Source: Arthrobacter sp. 260 (GTDB taxonomy: Bacteria; Actinomycetota; Actinomycetes; Actinomycetales; Micrococcaceae). Taken from it: a stretch of DNA of 64,000 bases. The notes beneath the pieces were generated by a model. The model saw nothing but the letters and a program-made list of their open reading frames with translations, was not told the DNA's origin and searched no databases. This document shows positions 28,024 to 36,648 of the stretch, one piece after another. Position numbers and translations under genes: made by a program. The stretch is taken from NCBI RefSeq assembly GCF_013116745.1, contig NZ_JABFOE010000001.1, positions 186,001 through 250,000 of the forward strand, in the 5' to 3' direction. Position 1 is the stretch's first letter. Each line of letters begins with the position of its first letter.

Positions 28024-28886
28024 GGCACGGGGGCGGCGCTGGCCAGCTCCGTGTCAGCGGTCTTCTTCACCTTGCGTCCCGTCCTGAAGCTCAGCAGCGT
28101 GGAAAGCTTGTTGGCTACCGATGACAGGATGAAGTTGATCAGGATGAAGATGAACGCGGCAATCAGCAGGGACTGCAGCAGGTTACCTTCACCCACGCCG
28201 AGGCGGCGTGAGTACTGCAGCAGCTCGGCGTAGCCGATGATGTAGCCCAGCGCCGAGTCCTTGAGGATGACCACGAACTGGCTGACCATTGCTGGAAGCA
28301 TTGCCACCAGAGCCTGTGGGATCTCGATGCTCCGCAGGGATTTGCCCGGCGTCATGCCGATAGCCATCCCCGCTTCGCGCTGGCCTTTGGGAAGGCCGTG
28401 TACACCCGAGCGGACCAGTTCGGCAATCACCGACCCGTTGTACAAGGTCAGGGCCGTGACGACAGCCACGAAGATGGGATCGGTGATGAACGGCACCTCT
28501 GCGAGGGCCAGCCAAAGGAAAATCATCATCAGCAGCACTGGGACGGCCCGCAGGAACTCGACGACCAGCCCAGCGAACCAGCGGATGGGCGCGATGTGGG
28601 ACAGCCGTCCGATACCGAACACCAGACCGAACACGATCGACGTCACCACGGCCACTGCTGCGGCTTTCAGCGTGCTGAGCAGGCCTGGGAGTATGAAGAA
28701 CTCCCAGGTGCGGCCTTCAAGGAAGGGTGTCCATTTGGCGGCGGCAAACTGCCCCTGACCGGCCAGCGCAACCACTACGTAAGCCAACAGACCAGCCACC
28801 AGCAGAACACCGGCGATGTTGCCGATGAAGATGCGGCGCTTGCCCTTGGGGCCTGGCGCGTCGAACAGGACTTGTTGTGCGCTCAT
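28020..28886 (-). CDS. gluD: Glutamate-type ABC importer permease (GluD-like)
   Basis: Inner-membrane subunit of a polar amino acid importer (HisMQ family). 288 residues: a first helix around IAGVLLVAGLLAYVVVAL, the HisM-type core and EAA loop (RSGVHGLPKGQREAGMAIGMTPGKSLRSIEIPQALVAMLP), and a hydrophilic C-terminal tail. Overlaps gluC by 4 bases. The order ABCD and the component set match the corynebacterial gluABCD operon; aspartate, glutamine or other polar substrates cannot be ruled out. Confidence 0.92.
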   Translation of the reverse strand: MSAQQVLFDAPGPKGKRRIFIGNIAGVLLVAGLLAYVVVALAGQGQFAAAKWTPFLEGRTWEFFILPGLLSTLKAAAVAVVTSIVFGLVFGIGRLSHIAPIRWFAGLVVEFLRAVPVLLMMIFLWLALAEVPFITDPIFVAVVTALTLYNGSVIAELVRSGVHGLPKGQREAGMAIGMTPGKSLRSIEIPQALVAMLPAMVSQFVVILKDSALGYIIGYAELLQYSRRLGVGEGNLLQSLLIAAFIFILINFILSSVANKLSTLLSFRTGRKVKKTADTELASAAPVP

Positions 28887-29557
28887 CGTGCCACCGCCAG
28901 TTTTCTTGACAACCAGGTAGTCAACAGGCCAATGGGGACCACGATAATCACGAAGCCCATGGCGAAGACGAAGAAGATGGGGATCACCAGGTCGCCCTGG
29001 AACTCGATCATCTGCTTCATCAGGTTGGATGACTCGACGACGGATCCCGCGAAGGCGACCGTCGAATTCTTGGTGAGGGCGATCAGGACGTTGCCCAGCG
29101 GGGCAACGGCGCCGCGGAGCGCCTGCGGGAGGATCACCAGGCGTGCGGCCGGGAGGAAGCTGAGCCCGATCGCGCGGGCTGCTTCGGCCTGGCCAAGCGG
29201 GACGGTGTTCACGCCGCTGCGGATCGCCTCACAGACGAAAGCGGCGTGGTAGATGCTCAGCCCCAGGATGGCGAGGCGCAGAAAGTTCAGCTGGAAATCT
29301 TCGGCGAGGACAACGTTCAGCTGCCCCCAGAGTCCAAGGATGCCGAAGGCGATGATCACCGTCAGCGGAGTGTTCCGGAAGATATTCACATACGCGGCAC
29401 CGAACCACTGGAGACTGGCGATCGGTGAAATGCGCATGAGCGCGAGGATGGTTCCCAGGATGAATGACCAAATTGCGGCCCAAAACGTCAGCTGGATATT
29501 GACCCAGAACGCTCCAGCGACGTCGTACGTCTCAAAGAGCGATAGGAAATTATCCAT
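28883..29557 (-). CDS. gluC: Glutamate-type ABC importer permease (GluC-like)
   Basis: Second HisMQ-family permease, 224 residues. The N-terminal pattern FLSLFETYDVAGAFWVNIQLTFWAAIWSFILGTILALMRISP is typical of GluC. EAA loop: RSGVNTVPLGQAEAARAIGLSFLPAARLVILPQALRGAVAP. A stable hairpin lies between this gene and gluB and should lower permease output relative to the binding protein. Confidence 0.92.
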   Translation of the reverse strand: MDNFLSLFETYDVAGAFWVNIQLTFWAAIWSFILGTILALMRISPIASLQWFGAAYVNIFRNTPLTVIIAFGILGLWGQLNVVLAEDFQLNFLRLAILGLSIYHAAFVCEAIRSGVNTVPLGQAEAARAIGLSFLPAARLVILPQALRGAVAPLGNVLIALTKNSTVAFAGSVVESSNLMKQMIEFQGDLVIPIFFVFAMGFVIIVVPIGLLTTWLSRKLAVAR

Positions 29558-29581
29558 GGTTCACCTCTTCCGTGGTGGTGA

Positions 29582-29625
29582 AATGCCTTGGTGGGGCAGC
29601 CGCCAGGCCGCCCCACCAAGGCATT
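29582..29625 (-). terminator. Intra-operon hairpin between gluB and gluC
   Basis: A perfect 16-bp stem (AATGCCTTGGTGGGGC / GCCCCACCAAGGCATT) with a 12-base loop starts 14 bases after the gluB stop. No long T-tract follows, so it is better seen as an attenuator or 3'-end stabiliser for gluA-gluB mRNA. Confidence 0.8.
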
Positions 29626-29638
29626 AAACGGTTGGAGC

Positions 29639-30484
29639 CTAGGCGCAGGCGTCAGGTTCTGGTGGGTTCAGTTCCTCGTTGTACGAGTAGTCAGCACCCT
29701 CGGTGTTGGCCATGATGGCCTCTTCCCAGGCACCCTCGTCGATCATCTTGACGATGGCGGCGTTGATGTCTTCACACAGGTCGCTGCCCTTGGTGAGGCC
29801 AACTCCGTAGTTCTCCTCGGAGAACGGGTTGCCCACCACCTTGAACTGACCGGCGTTGGCTTCCTGGGCGGCGAGGCCGGCCAGGATGATGTCATCGGTG
29901 GTGACGGCGTCGATCTGGCCGCCGCCCATCAGCGAGACACACTCGGCGTAGCCGGGCTGCTCCACCAGGTTGGCGTCGGCACCGAACTCTTCGTTGATGC
30001 GTGCGGCCGAGGTGGAACCGGCAACTGAGCAGAGGTTCTTGTCGGTCAGCGACTCAGGTCCGGTGATTTCCTCGTCATCGGCGCGGACCAGGAGGTCCTG
30101 GCCGGCTACGAAGTAGGGTCCGGCGAAGTCGACGGTTTCCTTGCGCTCATCGGTGATGGAGTAGGTCGCGAAGATCATGTCCACCTCTTCGGTGGAGAGC
30201 AGGTTTTCGCGGTTGGCTGAGGGAGCCTCGACCCATTCGATCTGGTCCTCGGAGTAGCCAAGCTCGGTTGCCACGTACTTGGCAACGTCGACGTCGAAGC
30301 CGGTGTACTCGCCGCCCTCGTCGAAGCCAAGGCCCGGCTGGTCGAACTTGATGCCGATGCGGATGCTGTCGGAAGCGGCTTCCGAACCGGTGTCGTCACT
30401 GCCCTCGTCCCCTCCGCCACAGGCGGAAAGGGTGAGTGCGGCTGCAGCAGCCATGGCGGCTACTGCATAACGGTGCTTGCGCAT
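29639..30484 (-). CDS. gluB: Glutamate-type substrate-binding lipoprotein (GluB-like)
   Basis: Family-3 binding protein for a polar amino acid. 281 residues: lipoprotein signal with lipobox LSAC and Cys22, an acidic linker, then the SBP_bac_3 fold (IRIGIKFDQPGLGFDEGGEYTGFDVDVAKYVATELGY; DMIFATYSITDERKETVDFAGPYFVAGQDLLVR). The stop is followed by a hairpin. The last residues PDACA add a Cys of unclear role. The sequence and operon order match GluB of Corynebacterium. Confidence 0.93.
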   Translation of the reverse strand: MRKHRYAVAAMAAAAALTLSACGGGDEGSDDTGSEAASDSIRIGIKFDQPGLGFDEGGEYTGFDVDVAKYVATELGYSEDQIEWVEAPSANRENLLSTEEVDMIFATYSITDERKETVDFAGPYFVAGQDLLVRADDEEITGPESLTDKNLCSVAGSTSAARINEEFGADANLVEQPGYAECVSLMGGGQIDAVTTDDIILAGLAAQEANAGQFKVVGNPFSEENYGVGLTKGSDLCEDINAAIVKMIDEGAWEEAIMANTEGADYSYNEELNPPEPDACA

Positions 30485-30537
30485 GATTTCTCCTTGCGTT
30501 CGTCTATTTTGATGAAAATTGTTCCGTGCGGTGGCAG

Positions 30538-31326
30538 CTAGTGCGCGAGGATCTTGCCGAGGAAGTCCTTGGCACGGGGGCTCTGGGGGTTGGTGAAGAA
30601 CTCTTCGGGAGTAGCTTCCTCAACGATCTGGCCGTCGGCCATGAAGATCACCCGATCGGCGGCTTTGCGGGCGAAGCCCATCTCGTGGGTCACCACGATC
30701 ATGGTCATGCCCTCCTTGGCCAGGGTGACCATGGCGTCGAGCACTTCGTTGATCATCTCGGGGTCGAGTGCGGAGGTCGGTTCGTCGAACAACATCACCT
30801 TGGGCTGCATGGCAAGCGCCCGGGCGATGGCGACACGCTGTTGCTGGCCGCCGGAGAGCTGGGCCGGCAGTTTCTGGGCCTGGTTGTCAACGCCAACCCG
30901 CTTCAGCAGGGACATGGCCAGCTCTTTGGCTGGGCCGCTCTTCATGCCCTTGACCTTGATGGGGCCGAGGGTGACGTTCTCGAGGATGGATTTATGGGCA
31001 AACAGGTTGAAGGACTGGAACACCATCCCGACGTCGGCACGGAGCTTCGCCAGTGCCTTTCCTTCTGCGGGCAGTTCGACACCATCGATACGGATTTCGC
31101 CGTCGTCGATGGTTTCCAGCCGGTTGATGGCGCGGCACAGGGTCGACTTTCCGGAACCTGATGGGCCGATGACCACCACCACCTCCCCGCGGGCAACCTC
31201 GAGGTTGATGTCTTGCAGCACGTGCAGTTCGCCGAAGTGCTTGTTGACGTTCTTCAGCAGTACAAGCGGCGTCTGCGCCGATGGTGCAGCGGACGCGGAC
31301 GAGTTTGCTTCGAAATCACTGGTCAT
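30538..31326 (-). CDS. gluA: Glutamate-type ABC importer ATPase (GluA-like)
   Basis: ATPase of the importer, first gene of gluABCD. 262 residues from ATG 31326. The longer frame (to 31407) would include the promoter and is rejected: TACATT seven bases upstream suggests a leaderless start. Motifs: Walker [13 protein letters not shown]-loop MVFQSFNLF, signature [15 protein letters not shown], Walker [14 protein letters not shown]-loop VVTHEM. A 25-residue Ser/Ala-rich N-terminal tail precedes the ABC domain. Confidence 0.95.
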   Translation of the reverse strand: MTSDFEANSSASAAPSAQTPLVLLKNVNKHFGELHVLQDINLEVARGEVVVVIGPSGSGKSTLCRAINRLETIDDGEIRIDGVELPAEGKALAKLRADVGMVFQSFNLFAHKSILENVTLGPIKVKGMKSGPAKELAMSLLKRVGVDNQAQKLPAQLSGGQQQRVAIARALAMQPKVMLFDEPTSALDPEMINEVLDAMVTLAKEGMTMIVVTHEMGFARKAADRVIFMADGQIVEEATPEEFFTNPQSPRAKDFLGKILAH

Positions 31327-31333
31327 AGTGATG

Positions 31334-31339
31334 AATGTA
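31334..31339 (-). promoter_or_regulatory. -10 box of a probably leaderless gluA promoter
   Basis: TACATT on the minus strand, seven bases before ATG 31326; this spacing also supports the chosen start. Confidence 0.55.
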
Positions 31340-31433
31340 GCGAAGGATTGCCTGCTGGCAAGACACCTTGGTACCGAATGTCGAAATCGTGACTCAAGAG
31401 CAACCAAGACCGCGAGGGGTTGCGGTGGCCCGA

Positions 31434-31439
31434 TAGGCT
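31434..31439 (+). promoter_or_regulatory. -10 box of a probably leaderless LOG-gene promoter
   Basis: TAGGCT, six bases before ATG 31446; the same hexamer and spacing occur at dapE and galE. Confidence 0.6.
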
Positions 31440-31445
31440 CAAAAG

Positions 31446-32231
31446 ATGCCTTCCAACGAGTTCACCCAGGATCCAGTACCGACGACTGCAGCACACACGC
31501 CGACCCGGCGCCGCGGGCAGGTCGAGTTGCGCCGTGACCAGACCCGGACACCCCAATCCGACCGGTACCTGCTCGACTCCGGGAGTGGCAACCACTTCAC
31601 CAAGACGGATCCGTGGCGGGTGCTGCGCATCCAGAGCGAGTTCGTTGAAGGGTTCGGCACGCTCGCGGAGCTGGGCCCGGCGATCAGCGTATTCGGATCC
31701 GCCCGCACCCCACGGGATTCCCCGTTCTATGCAATAGGCGAGGAAGTAGGTCGCCGGCTGGTGGAGGCGGGCTATGCAGTGATCACCGGTGGCGGACCGG
31801 GCGCCATGGAAGCAGCCAACAAGGGTGCCTGCGAGGCGGGCGGCATGTCGGTGGGTCTGGGTATCGAGCTTCCGTTCGAGCAGGGGATGAACGAGTGGGT
31901 GGACCTGGGCGTCAACTTCAGGTACTTCTTCGCCCGCAAGACCATGTTCGTTAAGTACGCCCAGGGCTTTATTGTGCTGCCCGGTGGCTTCGGTACCCTC
32001 GATGAACTCTTTGAGGCGATGACCCTGGTCCAGACCCAGAAGGTCACCTCCTTTCCGATCGTCCTGATCGGCACCGAATTCTGGACACCCCTGTGGGATT
32101 GGGTCCGCGGCAGCCTGCTGGCGAACGGGATGATCTCCGCCAAGGACCTGGACCTGGTGCATCTGGTGGACGACCCAGCCGAGGCGGTCCGGTTGGTGCG
32201 CGCCGACACCGCATCCCATGTCTCCCCCTGA
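31446..32231 (+). CDS. LOG-family cytokinin-type nucleoside 5'-monophosphate phosphoribohydrolase
   Basis: Cleaves ribose-5-phosphate from nucleoside monophosphates such as cytokinin precursors or AMP-like substrates; cytosolic. 261 residues, TIGR00730 type, with the two signature motifs [14 protein letters not shown] and [15 protein letters not shown] ~75-residue N-terminal extension, rich in Arg and Thr, precedes the Rossmann core ([16 protein letters not shown]). Corresponds to Rv1205 of M. tuberculosis in both family and neighbourhood. Confidence 0.92.
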   Translation: MPSNEFTQDPVPTTAAHTPTRRRGQVELRRDQTRTPQSDRYLLDSGSGNHFTKTDPWRVLRIQSEFVEGFGTLAELGPAISVFGSARTPRDSPFYAIGEEVGRRLVEAGYAVITGGGPGAMEAANKGACEAGGMSVGLGIELPFEQGMNEWVDLGVNFRYFFARKTMFVKYAQGFIVLPGGFGTLDELFEAMTLVQTQKVTSFPIVLIGTEFWTPLWDWVRGSLLANGMISAKDLDLVHLVDDPAEAVRLVRADTASHVSP

Positions 32232-32266
32232 CGGGACGCCGTCGCCGTCGCCGATGATGGGGTGGG

Positions 32267-32272
32267 TATCGT
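32267..32272 (+). promoter_or_regulatory. -10 box of a probably leaderless DivIVA-like gene promoter
   Basis: TATCGT, six bases before GTG 32279. Confidence 0.5.
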
Positions 32273-32278
32273 AGAACG

Positions 32279-32602
32279 GTGAGCATCTTCCTTGTCCTGG
32301 TCGCGATAGCAGTACTCGGCGCGGTGGCTTTCGCGCTGGTGGGTGGGCGCCGCTCCGGGGGACAGGACACCACTCCCGACGTCGGCTTCGCCGGGTTGGT
32401 CGAGCCCACCCCATCCCTGCCGGCGGTGCTGTTGCCCGACGAGCCGGATGCCGCCGACGTGGGAGCAATCCGGTTCGCTCCCGCCCTGCGTGGATACCGG
32501 ATGGACCAGGTCGATGAGGTCCTTGATCGACTGGCCGCAGCGCTGGAGGAGCGCGACGCGACGATTGCCGAGCTTCGCCAGACACGCCAGGATCACCCGT
32601 GA
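32279..32602 (+). CDS. DivIVA-domain small membrane protein
   Basis: 107 residues starting at GTG 32279: one N-terminal helix (IFLVLVAIAVLGAVAFALVGG), a flexible linker, then IRFAPALRGYRMDQVDEVLDRLAAALEERDATIAELR, which is the DivIVA N-terminal pattern with a short coiled coil. Likely a polar or septal membrane-associated factor. Overlaps tag by 4 bases. Corresponds in order to Rv1209, upstream of tagA (Rv1210); gpgS (Rv1208), which sits before it in mycobacteria, is absent here. Confidence 0.85.
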   Translation: MSIFLVLVAIAVLGAVAFALVGGRRSGGQDTTPDVGFAGLVEPTPSLPAVLLPDEPDAADVGAIRFAPALRGYRMDQVDEVLDRLAAALEERDATIAELRQTRQDHP

Positions 32603-33177
32603 GCGGCGGTGTCCGCGGTGAGGACGGACTGATCCGGTGCGACTGGGCGGATTCCACACCTGACTACCGCAGATACCACGACGAGGAATGGGGCCGCCCC
32701 GTCCAAGGCGATGCGGCGCTTTTCGAACGGCTCAGTCTTGAAGCTTTCCAGTCGGGCCTGAGCTGGCTCACGATCCTGCGCAAGCGTGAAGCCTTCCGGG
32801 CAGCGTTCAGCAACTTCCAGCCGTCAGCGGTGGCCGGGTTTGACGACGCCGACGTCGAACGTCTGATGCAGGACTCGGGGATTGTCCGCAACCGGGCGAA
32901 GATTCTCGCCACTATCGCAAACGCTCGCGCGCTCCAGCAGCTACCGTCAGGGGAGTCTCTGGGCATGCTGCTGGAACTGCGCCGTCCGGCTCCCCGGCCG
33001 GCGCCTGACACCTTGGCCGATGTTCCTGCGGTGGTCCCGGAATCGGTGGCTTTGGCGAAGGCGCTGAAGGCCCGGGGATTCAGGTTCGTGGGTCCTACCA
33101 CGGGGTACGCGATGCTCCAGGCGACGGGGTATGTCAATGACCATCTGCACCGCTGTTGGGTACGGGGTTCGATGTGA
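32599..33177 (+). CDS. tag: DNA-3-methyladenine glycosylase I
   Basis: Base-excision enzyme that removes 3-methyladenine from alkylated DNA. 192 residues from GTG 32599. Family motifs: IRCDWADSTPDYRRYHDEEWGRPV, the substrate-pocket SFQSGLSWLTILRKREAFRAAF with the catalytic-pocket Trp and Glu, GIVRNRAKI, and the C-terminal YVNDHLHRC with His/Cys zinc ligands. Coupled to the DivIVA-like gene. Confidence 0.95.
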   Translation: MSGGVRGEDGLIRCDWADSTPDYRRYHDEEWGRPVQGDAALFERLSLEAFQSGLSWLTILRKREAFRAAFSNFQPSAVAGFDDADVERLMQDSGIVRNRAKILATIANARALQQLPSGESLGMLLELRRPAPRPAPDTLADVPAVVPESVALAKALKARGFRFVGPTTGYAMLQATGYVNDHLHRCWVRGSM

Positions 33178-33333
33178 CCCACGACGCACCGCGATTCGCC
33201 CAGTCGGCTTACGTGTTGGATAATGAAGGTGGATCAATGCGCGGGGGCCAGCATGCCGCCGTGTACGTGAAGTTAATTTTCGTTGACGGGCGGCCGGGGA
33301 TCCCGGGCGCGCACTTGTGAAGGGATACTCCTT

Positions 33334-33501
33334 ATGGCTGCGATGAAACCGCGGACCGGCGATGGGCCGATGGAAGTCACCAAAGAGGGACGCAGCCTGA
33401 TTATGCGGGTCCCCATCGATGGTGGTGGGCGTCTCGTAGTCGAGCTCAACGCGGAGGAAGCCGGAAAGCTCAAGGACTGTCTCCTCACCGTCACCGAGTA
33501 A
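33334..33501 (+). CDS. DUF3117 small protein
   Basis: A 55-residue protein, MAAMKPRTGDGPMEVTKEGRS..., of the highly conserved actinobacterial DUF3117 family (Rv1211 in M. tuberculosis). Start at ATG 33334 with GAAGGGA upstream; a longer frame from 33283 lacks similarity. Predicted beta-rich and cytosolic; function unknown. In many actinobacteria glgA and glgC follow; here a terminator and a methyltransferase follow. Confidence 0.95.
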   Translation: MAAMKPRTGDGPMEVTKEGRSLIMRVPIDGGGRLVVELNAEEAGKLKDCLLTVTE

Positions 33502-33544
33502 TTACCGAATACAATCCGGTCGCCGGGGGGCGACCGTACCGGAC

Positions 33545-33580
33545 GGCGGCCGCATCACCCGATAGGTGTGACCGGCCGCC
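33545..33580. terminator. Hairpin terminator between DUF3117 and O-methyltransferase genes
   Basis: GGCGGCCG pairs with CGGCCGCC, with extra CACC/GGTG pairing inside, followed by CTGGTTTT on the plus strand; it separates convergent genes. Confidence 0.75.
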
Positions 33581-33586
33581 CTGGTT

Positions 33587-34231
33587 TTAGCGGCTGGCTG
33601 GCATCTTGACGGCGAGCAACAGACCGTGGCCGGTCGGAAGCAGTGCTGTGACCAACTGATCGTGGTCGCGAATGGTCCGGCCTACCTGGCGCGTGACGTT
33701 CGTTGACTCGTCCCGGATTGCGGGATCCGCTACCCGGTCCTGATCCAGCGCATCGTTGAGCATCAGCATGCCGCCGGGCTTGAGCAGGCGAATGGCCTGG
33801 TTCACGTAGAGCGGGAGACCGGCCTTGTCGGCGTCGATAAAGACGAGATCATACGCGGCGTCGGTCAGACGTGGCAGCACATCGGCTGCCCTGCCCGAGA
33901 TGGTGCGGGTCCGGTTTCCCGGCACACCAGCCTCGGCGTAGGCTTCCCTGGCCGCCCGCAGATGGTCGACGTCGGAGTCAATCGTGGTCAGAACCGCCTG
34001 CGGACCCAGACCCCTCAGGATGCACACTCCCGAGACTCCCGCTCCCGCGCCAATCTCCACAACCGTCTGCGCCTTCGACGTTGCAGCCAGAACGGTCAGG
34101 GCCGCGGCAACACCGGTGGTGACCGGGGTGACCCCGAGCTCGTAGGACCGGTCCCGCGCCCGCAGGAGCACGTCGTCCTCATCGGGGAGTCCCTCGGTGT
34201 AGGACCAGCTGCTCTGTTTGTCCGCGCTCAT
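33587..34231 (-). CDS. SAM-dependent O-methyltransferase (family 3)
   Basis: 214 residues of the catechol/caffeoyl-CoA O-methyltransferase-like fold: SAM-binding VVEIGAGAGVSGVCILRGLG, acidic loop LTTIDSDVDHLRAAREAY, and metal-binding/catalytic YDLVFIDADKAGLPLYVNQAI with LMLNDAL. Substrate unknown. Divergent from sigE, as is Rv1220c in M. tuberculosis. The intergenic region of 301 bp is shared with sigE. Confidence 0.92.
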   Translation of the reverse strand: MSADKQSSWSYTEGLPDEDDVLLRARDRSYELGVTPVTTGVAAALTVLAATSKAQTVVEIGAGAGVSGVCILRGLGPQAVLTTIDSDVDHLRAAREAYAEAGVPGNRTRTISGRAADVLPRLTDAAYDLVFIDADKAGLPLYVNQAIRLLKPGGMLMLNDALDQDRVADPAIRDESTNVTRQVGRTIRDHDQLVTALLPTGHGLLLAVKMPASR

Positions 34232-34532
34232 ATGTATACCGCTGTCTTCTCGCTCAGGTTGTGTGCACTTCGACGTCCAGCCGCCGGGTTGCCCTGCGGC
34301 GGGGATAAGTTCTCCTTACCAGCGTACTGGGTGCCGGCCCGTGGCCCTACTGGGCGACGGCCGCGCAGAGTGTCCTGGTCCGCGCCCGAACCGCCAGCAG
34401 GGCGTCCGGCATAGTTTTTCAGCGATCTCCCAGCTTGATAGGGCAATATTCAAGCCCGGGCATCCGGTCCTTCATCGGCCGCGAATACCCTAGGAGACGG
34501 CAGCAGCCGTCCCACACTGGGAGGAGAGGTTG
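34232..34532. promoter_or_regulatory. Divergent control region between O-methyltransferase and sigE
   Basis: 301 bp without a gene. A small hairpin GACGGC-AGCA-GCCGTC (34496-34511) lies just before the sigE ribosome site GGAGGAGAG and could affect its access. A TATA-like stretch TATGTATAC (34231-34239) is next to the methyltransferase start. I could not identify a convincing ECF -35/-10 pair by eye. Confidence 0.5.
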
Positions 34533-35165
34533 ATGTCCACTTCGCAAACGACGGTGGCCGATTCGACCGTTGCCGATGGAGCCCCCGAGCCGGAAGCCGC
34601 TTGGGTGGCGCCGTCCTGGGAAGAGGTAGTGACTGTCCACTCGCCGAAGGTTTACCGTCTGGCCTACCGGCTGACGGGCAACAAGTTCGACGCCGAGGAT
34701 CTCACTCAGGAAGTGTTTGTCCGGGTCTTCCGGTCACTCGCCAATTTCAAGCCGGGCACCCTCGACGGCTGGCTCCACCGCATCACCACCAACCTGTTCC
34801 TCGACCAGGCCCGCCGCAAGAGCAGGATCAGGTTCGACGGGCTCACCGAGGAGGCCGAGAGCAGGCTTCCGAGTTCACATCCCGGCCCCGAACGCAGCTT
34901 CGAGTTCAACAACCTTGACATCGACGTGCAGGCCGCACTGGAAGAGCTTCCCCCCGATTTCCGTGCCGCAGTGGTTCTCTGCGACCTTGAGGGTCTTGCC
35001 TACAACGAGGTCGCGGAGGCGCTCGGCGTCAAACTCGGCACCGTGCGCTCCCGGATTCACCGTGGCCGCACGATGCTGCGGGAAAAGCTCGCCCACCGGG
35101 ATCCGGCCCTGACTGCCGCGAAGGGCCCGCGGATGAAGATGCCCCGGATCGCAGGTGCCCGTTAG
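34533..35165 (+). CDS. sigE: ECF RNA polymerase sigma factor SigE
   Basis: Directs RNA polymerase to envelope-stress promoters. 210 residues from ATG 34533 (TTG 34530 precedes it in frame). Region 2 is [57 protein letters not shown]; region 4 is [51 protein letters not shown]. The next gene encodes its anti-sigma factor. The sequence and context match Rv1221. Confidence 0.95.
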   Translation: MSTSQTTVADSTVADGAPEPEAAWVAPSWEEVVTVHSPKVYRLAYRLTGNKFDAEDLTQEVFVRVFRSLANFKPGTLDGWLHRITTNLFLDQARRKSRIRFDGLTEEAESRLPSSHPGPERSFEFNNLDIDVQAALEELPPDFRAAVVLCDLEGLAYNEVAEALGVKLGTVRSRIHRGRTMLREKLAHRDPALTAAKGPRMKMPRIAGAR

Positions 35166-35170
35166 CGGCC

Positions 35171-36142
35171 ATGCGACATCCGAAGCGACATCTAGCTGAC
35201 TTCGTCGACGGGGAGTTGCCTTCTGGCCGCCGCCGGGCGGTCGAGAACCATCTTGCTCGCTGCGGCCCCTGCCGGGAGATCGTGCAGGCGCATCGTGGTG
35301 TCCGGGACAGGCTCCAGAACTCCGAGATCCCGCGGCCCGACGCCGATCTGGTGGGAAGGATCATGGCGACGGCCCACCACGAACCTGCCTACACTCCGGT
35401 GGACCTGACCGACGCCGTCGGGCACCACAGCGAGGGGGCCCGCAGGGTGAGCGGGTTTGCGGCGCGTCACCGCACACCCATGGCCGTCACCGGCGGCCTC
35501 GCCGTGGTGGCACTGGCAACCCTCACGGGTGCCTACGCGCTCGGTGCTGAGTCGGAGGACGACGTCCTCGCCGACACTGGACGAAATGGTGCGCTGATGG
35601 CGGGCTGGGAGTCGGTTGCACCCGAAACACCCTCCCTGCTGGATGCCAGCGAACTCGAGGAACTCAGGGGTGGCGGCTGGTACTGCCCGGACCTGGAGAT
35701 GATGGGATTCACGGTCTCCAGCGCCGAAGCGATTACCGTTGCCGGCCGCCCCGCACTGATGATGGTGCTTGAGGACGGGGCCGATTCGGTGACCATCTAC
35801 GAACAGCGGAAACTGGGCAGTGGTCGTCAGCCCGAGGCCTCCCCGCCCATCAACGCCGTCACCGGAAATTCAGTCACCGCTGACGGCTTCGAACGTATTG
35901 GTGGAATGCAGCGCCAGCTCTGGGTGCACCCTGGCCACTCCTGGCAGGTGGTGCTCGACTCCCGGTCGGTGACCTATACGGTGATTTCCAGTCTGCCCGC
36001 CGCCGAAATGCCTGCGGCCGTCAACCAGCTGGTGCTGGCCGAACACTCGCAGCTTGCGCCCACCAAGCCGACCTCTCACGATCCGCTGAGCCGGATCCTT
36101 CGGGGCCTCAACAAGCTGGCCCAGCCATCCTCGGGGCAGTGA
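35171..36142 (+). CDS. Anti-sigma factor RseA-like with zinc motif and long outer domain
   Basis: Holds SigE inactive. The N-terminus has the zinc anti-sigma motif HxxxCxxC (His27, Cys31, Cys34). One helix follows at about 103-125 (PMAVTGGLAVVALATLTGAYALG), then about 200 extracytoplasmic residues. At 323 residues it is about twice the mycobacterial RseA. The outer part (GRPALMMVLEDGADSVTIYEQRK ... QLWVHPGHSWQVVLDSRSVTYTVISS) resembles RseB/MucB sensor domains, so sensing and inhibition may be fused in one protein. Starts 5 bases after sigE. Confidence 0.88.
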   Translation: MRHPKRHLADFVDGELPSGRRRAVENHLARCGPCREIVQAHRGVRDRLQNSEIPRPDADLVGRIMATAHHEPAYTPVDLTDAVGHHSEGARRVSGFAARHRTPMAVTGGLAVVALATLTGAYALGAESEDDVLADTGRNGALMAGWESVAPETPSLLDASELEELRGGGWYCPDLEMMGFTVSSAEAITVAGRPALMMVLEDGADSVTIYEQRKLGSGRQPEASPPINAVTGNSVTADGFERIGGMQRQLWVHPGHSWQVVLDSRSVTYTVISSLPAAEMPAAVNQLVLAEHSQLAPTKPTSHDPLSRILRGLNKLAQPSSGQ

Positions 36143-36171
36143 GCCAAATAGCTCCTGCCGCCGCAGAAAGG

Positions 36172-36177
36172 TAGTCT
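36172..36177 (+). promoter_or_regulatory. -10 box of a probably leaderless tatB promoter
   Basis: TAGTCT, six bases before GTG 36184. Confidence 0.55.
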
Positions 36178-36183
36178 TCTTCC

Positions 36184-36624
36184 GTGTTTGGAATCAACGG
36201 GCTCGAGTTTCTGCTGCTAGCGGTGATCGCCGTCATGGTGCTCGGACCCGAACGCCTCCCCGAGTATGCAGGTCAGCTGGGGCGGCTCGTCAAAGACCTT
36301 CGACGGATGGCCACTGGCGCACGGGAACAGCTCCGCGACGAGGTGGGTCCGGAACTTGACGAAGTGGACTGGCGCAAGCTTGACCCCCGCCAGTACGACC
36401 CTCGCAGGATCATCAAGGAAGCCCTGCTCGACGACGTGCAGGAAGCGTTCAAACCAGTCAGCGGCGGTGCCCCGGGTGCCGCTGCGCCGGGCGCCCCCGC
36501 GTCGGCCACGGGTGGAGCGGTGGCCCCGGCCGGATCGACGCGCTCCCGGCCGATGTCGTCAGTAGCCAGTTCGCCCCATCTAGCGGCCGGCGAGCCAGCT
36601 CCGTTTGATCTGGAAGCCACCTAG
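36184..36624 (+). CDS. tatB: Sec-independent protein translocase subunit TatB
   Basis: Twin-arginine translocation component in the membrane. 146 residues from GTG 36184: short N-terminus, helix GLEFLLLAVIAVMVLGPERLPEYAGQLGRLVKDLRRMA with the Tat-typical GPERLP hinge and amphipathic helix, then an acidic/Ala-Pro-rich disordered tail. Follows the anti-sigma gene; in M. tuberculosis htrA lies between rseA and tatB (Rv1223) but here only 41 bp do. Confidence 0.93.
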   Translation: MFGINGLEFLLLAVIAVMVLGPERLPEYAGQLGRLVKDLRRMATGAREQLRDEVGPELDEVDWRKLDPRQYDPRRIIKEALLDDVQEAFKPVSGGAPGAAAPGAPASATGGAVAPAGSTRSRPMSSVASSPHLAAGEPAPFDLEAT

Positions 36625-36648
36625 GCCGCCCGGCGCCGTCCGCACCGC

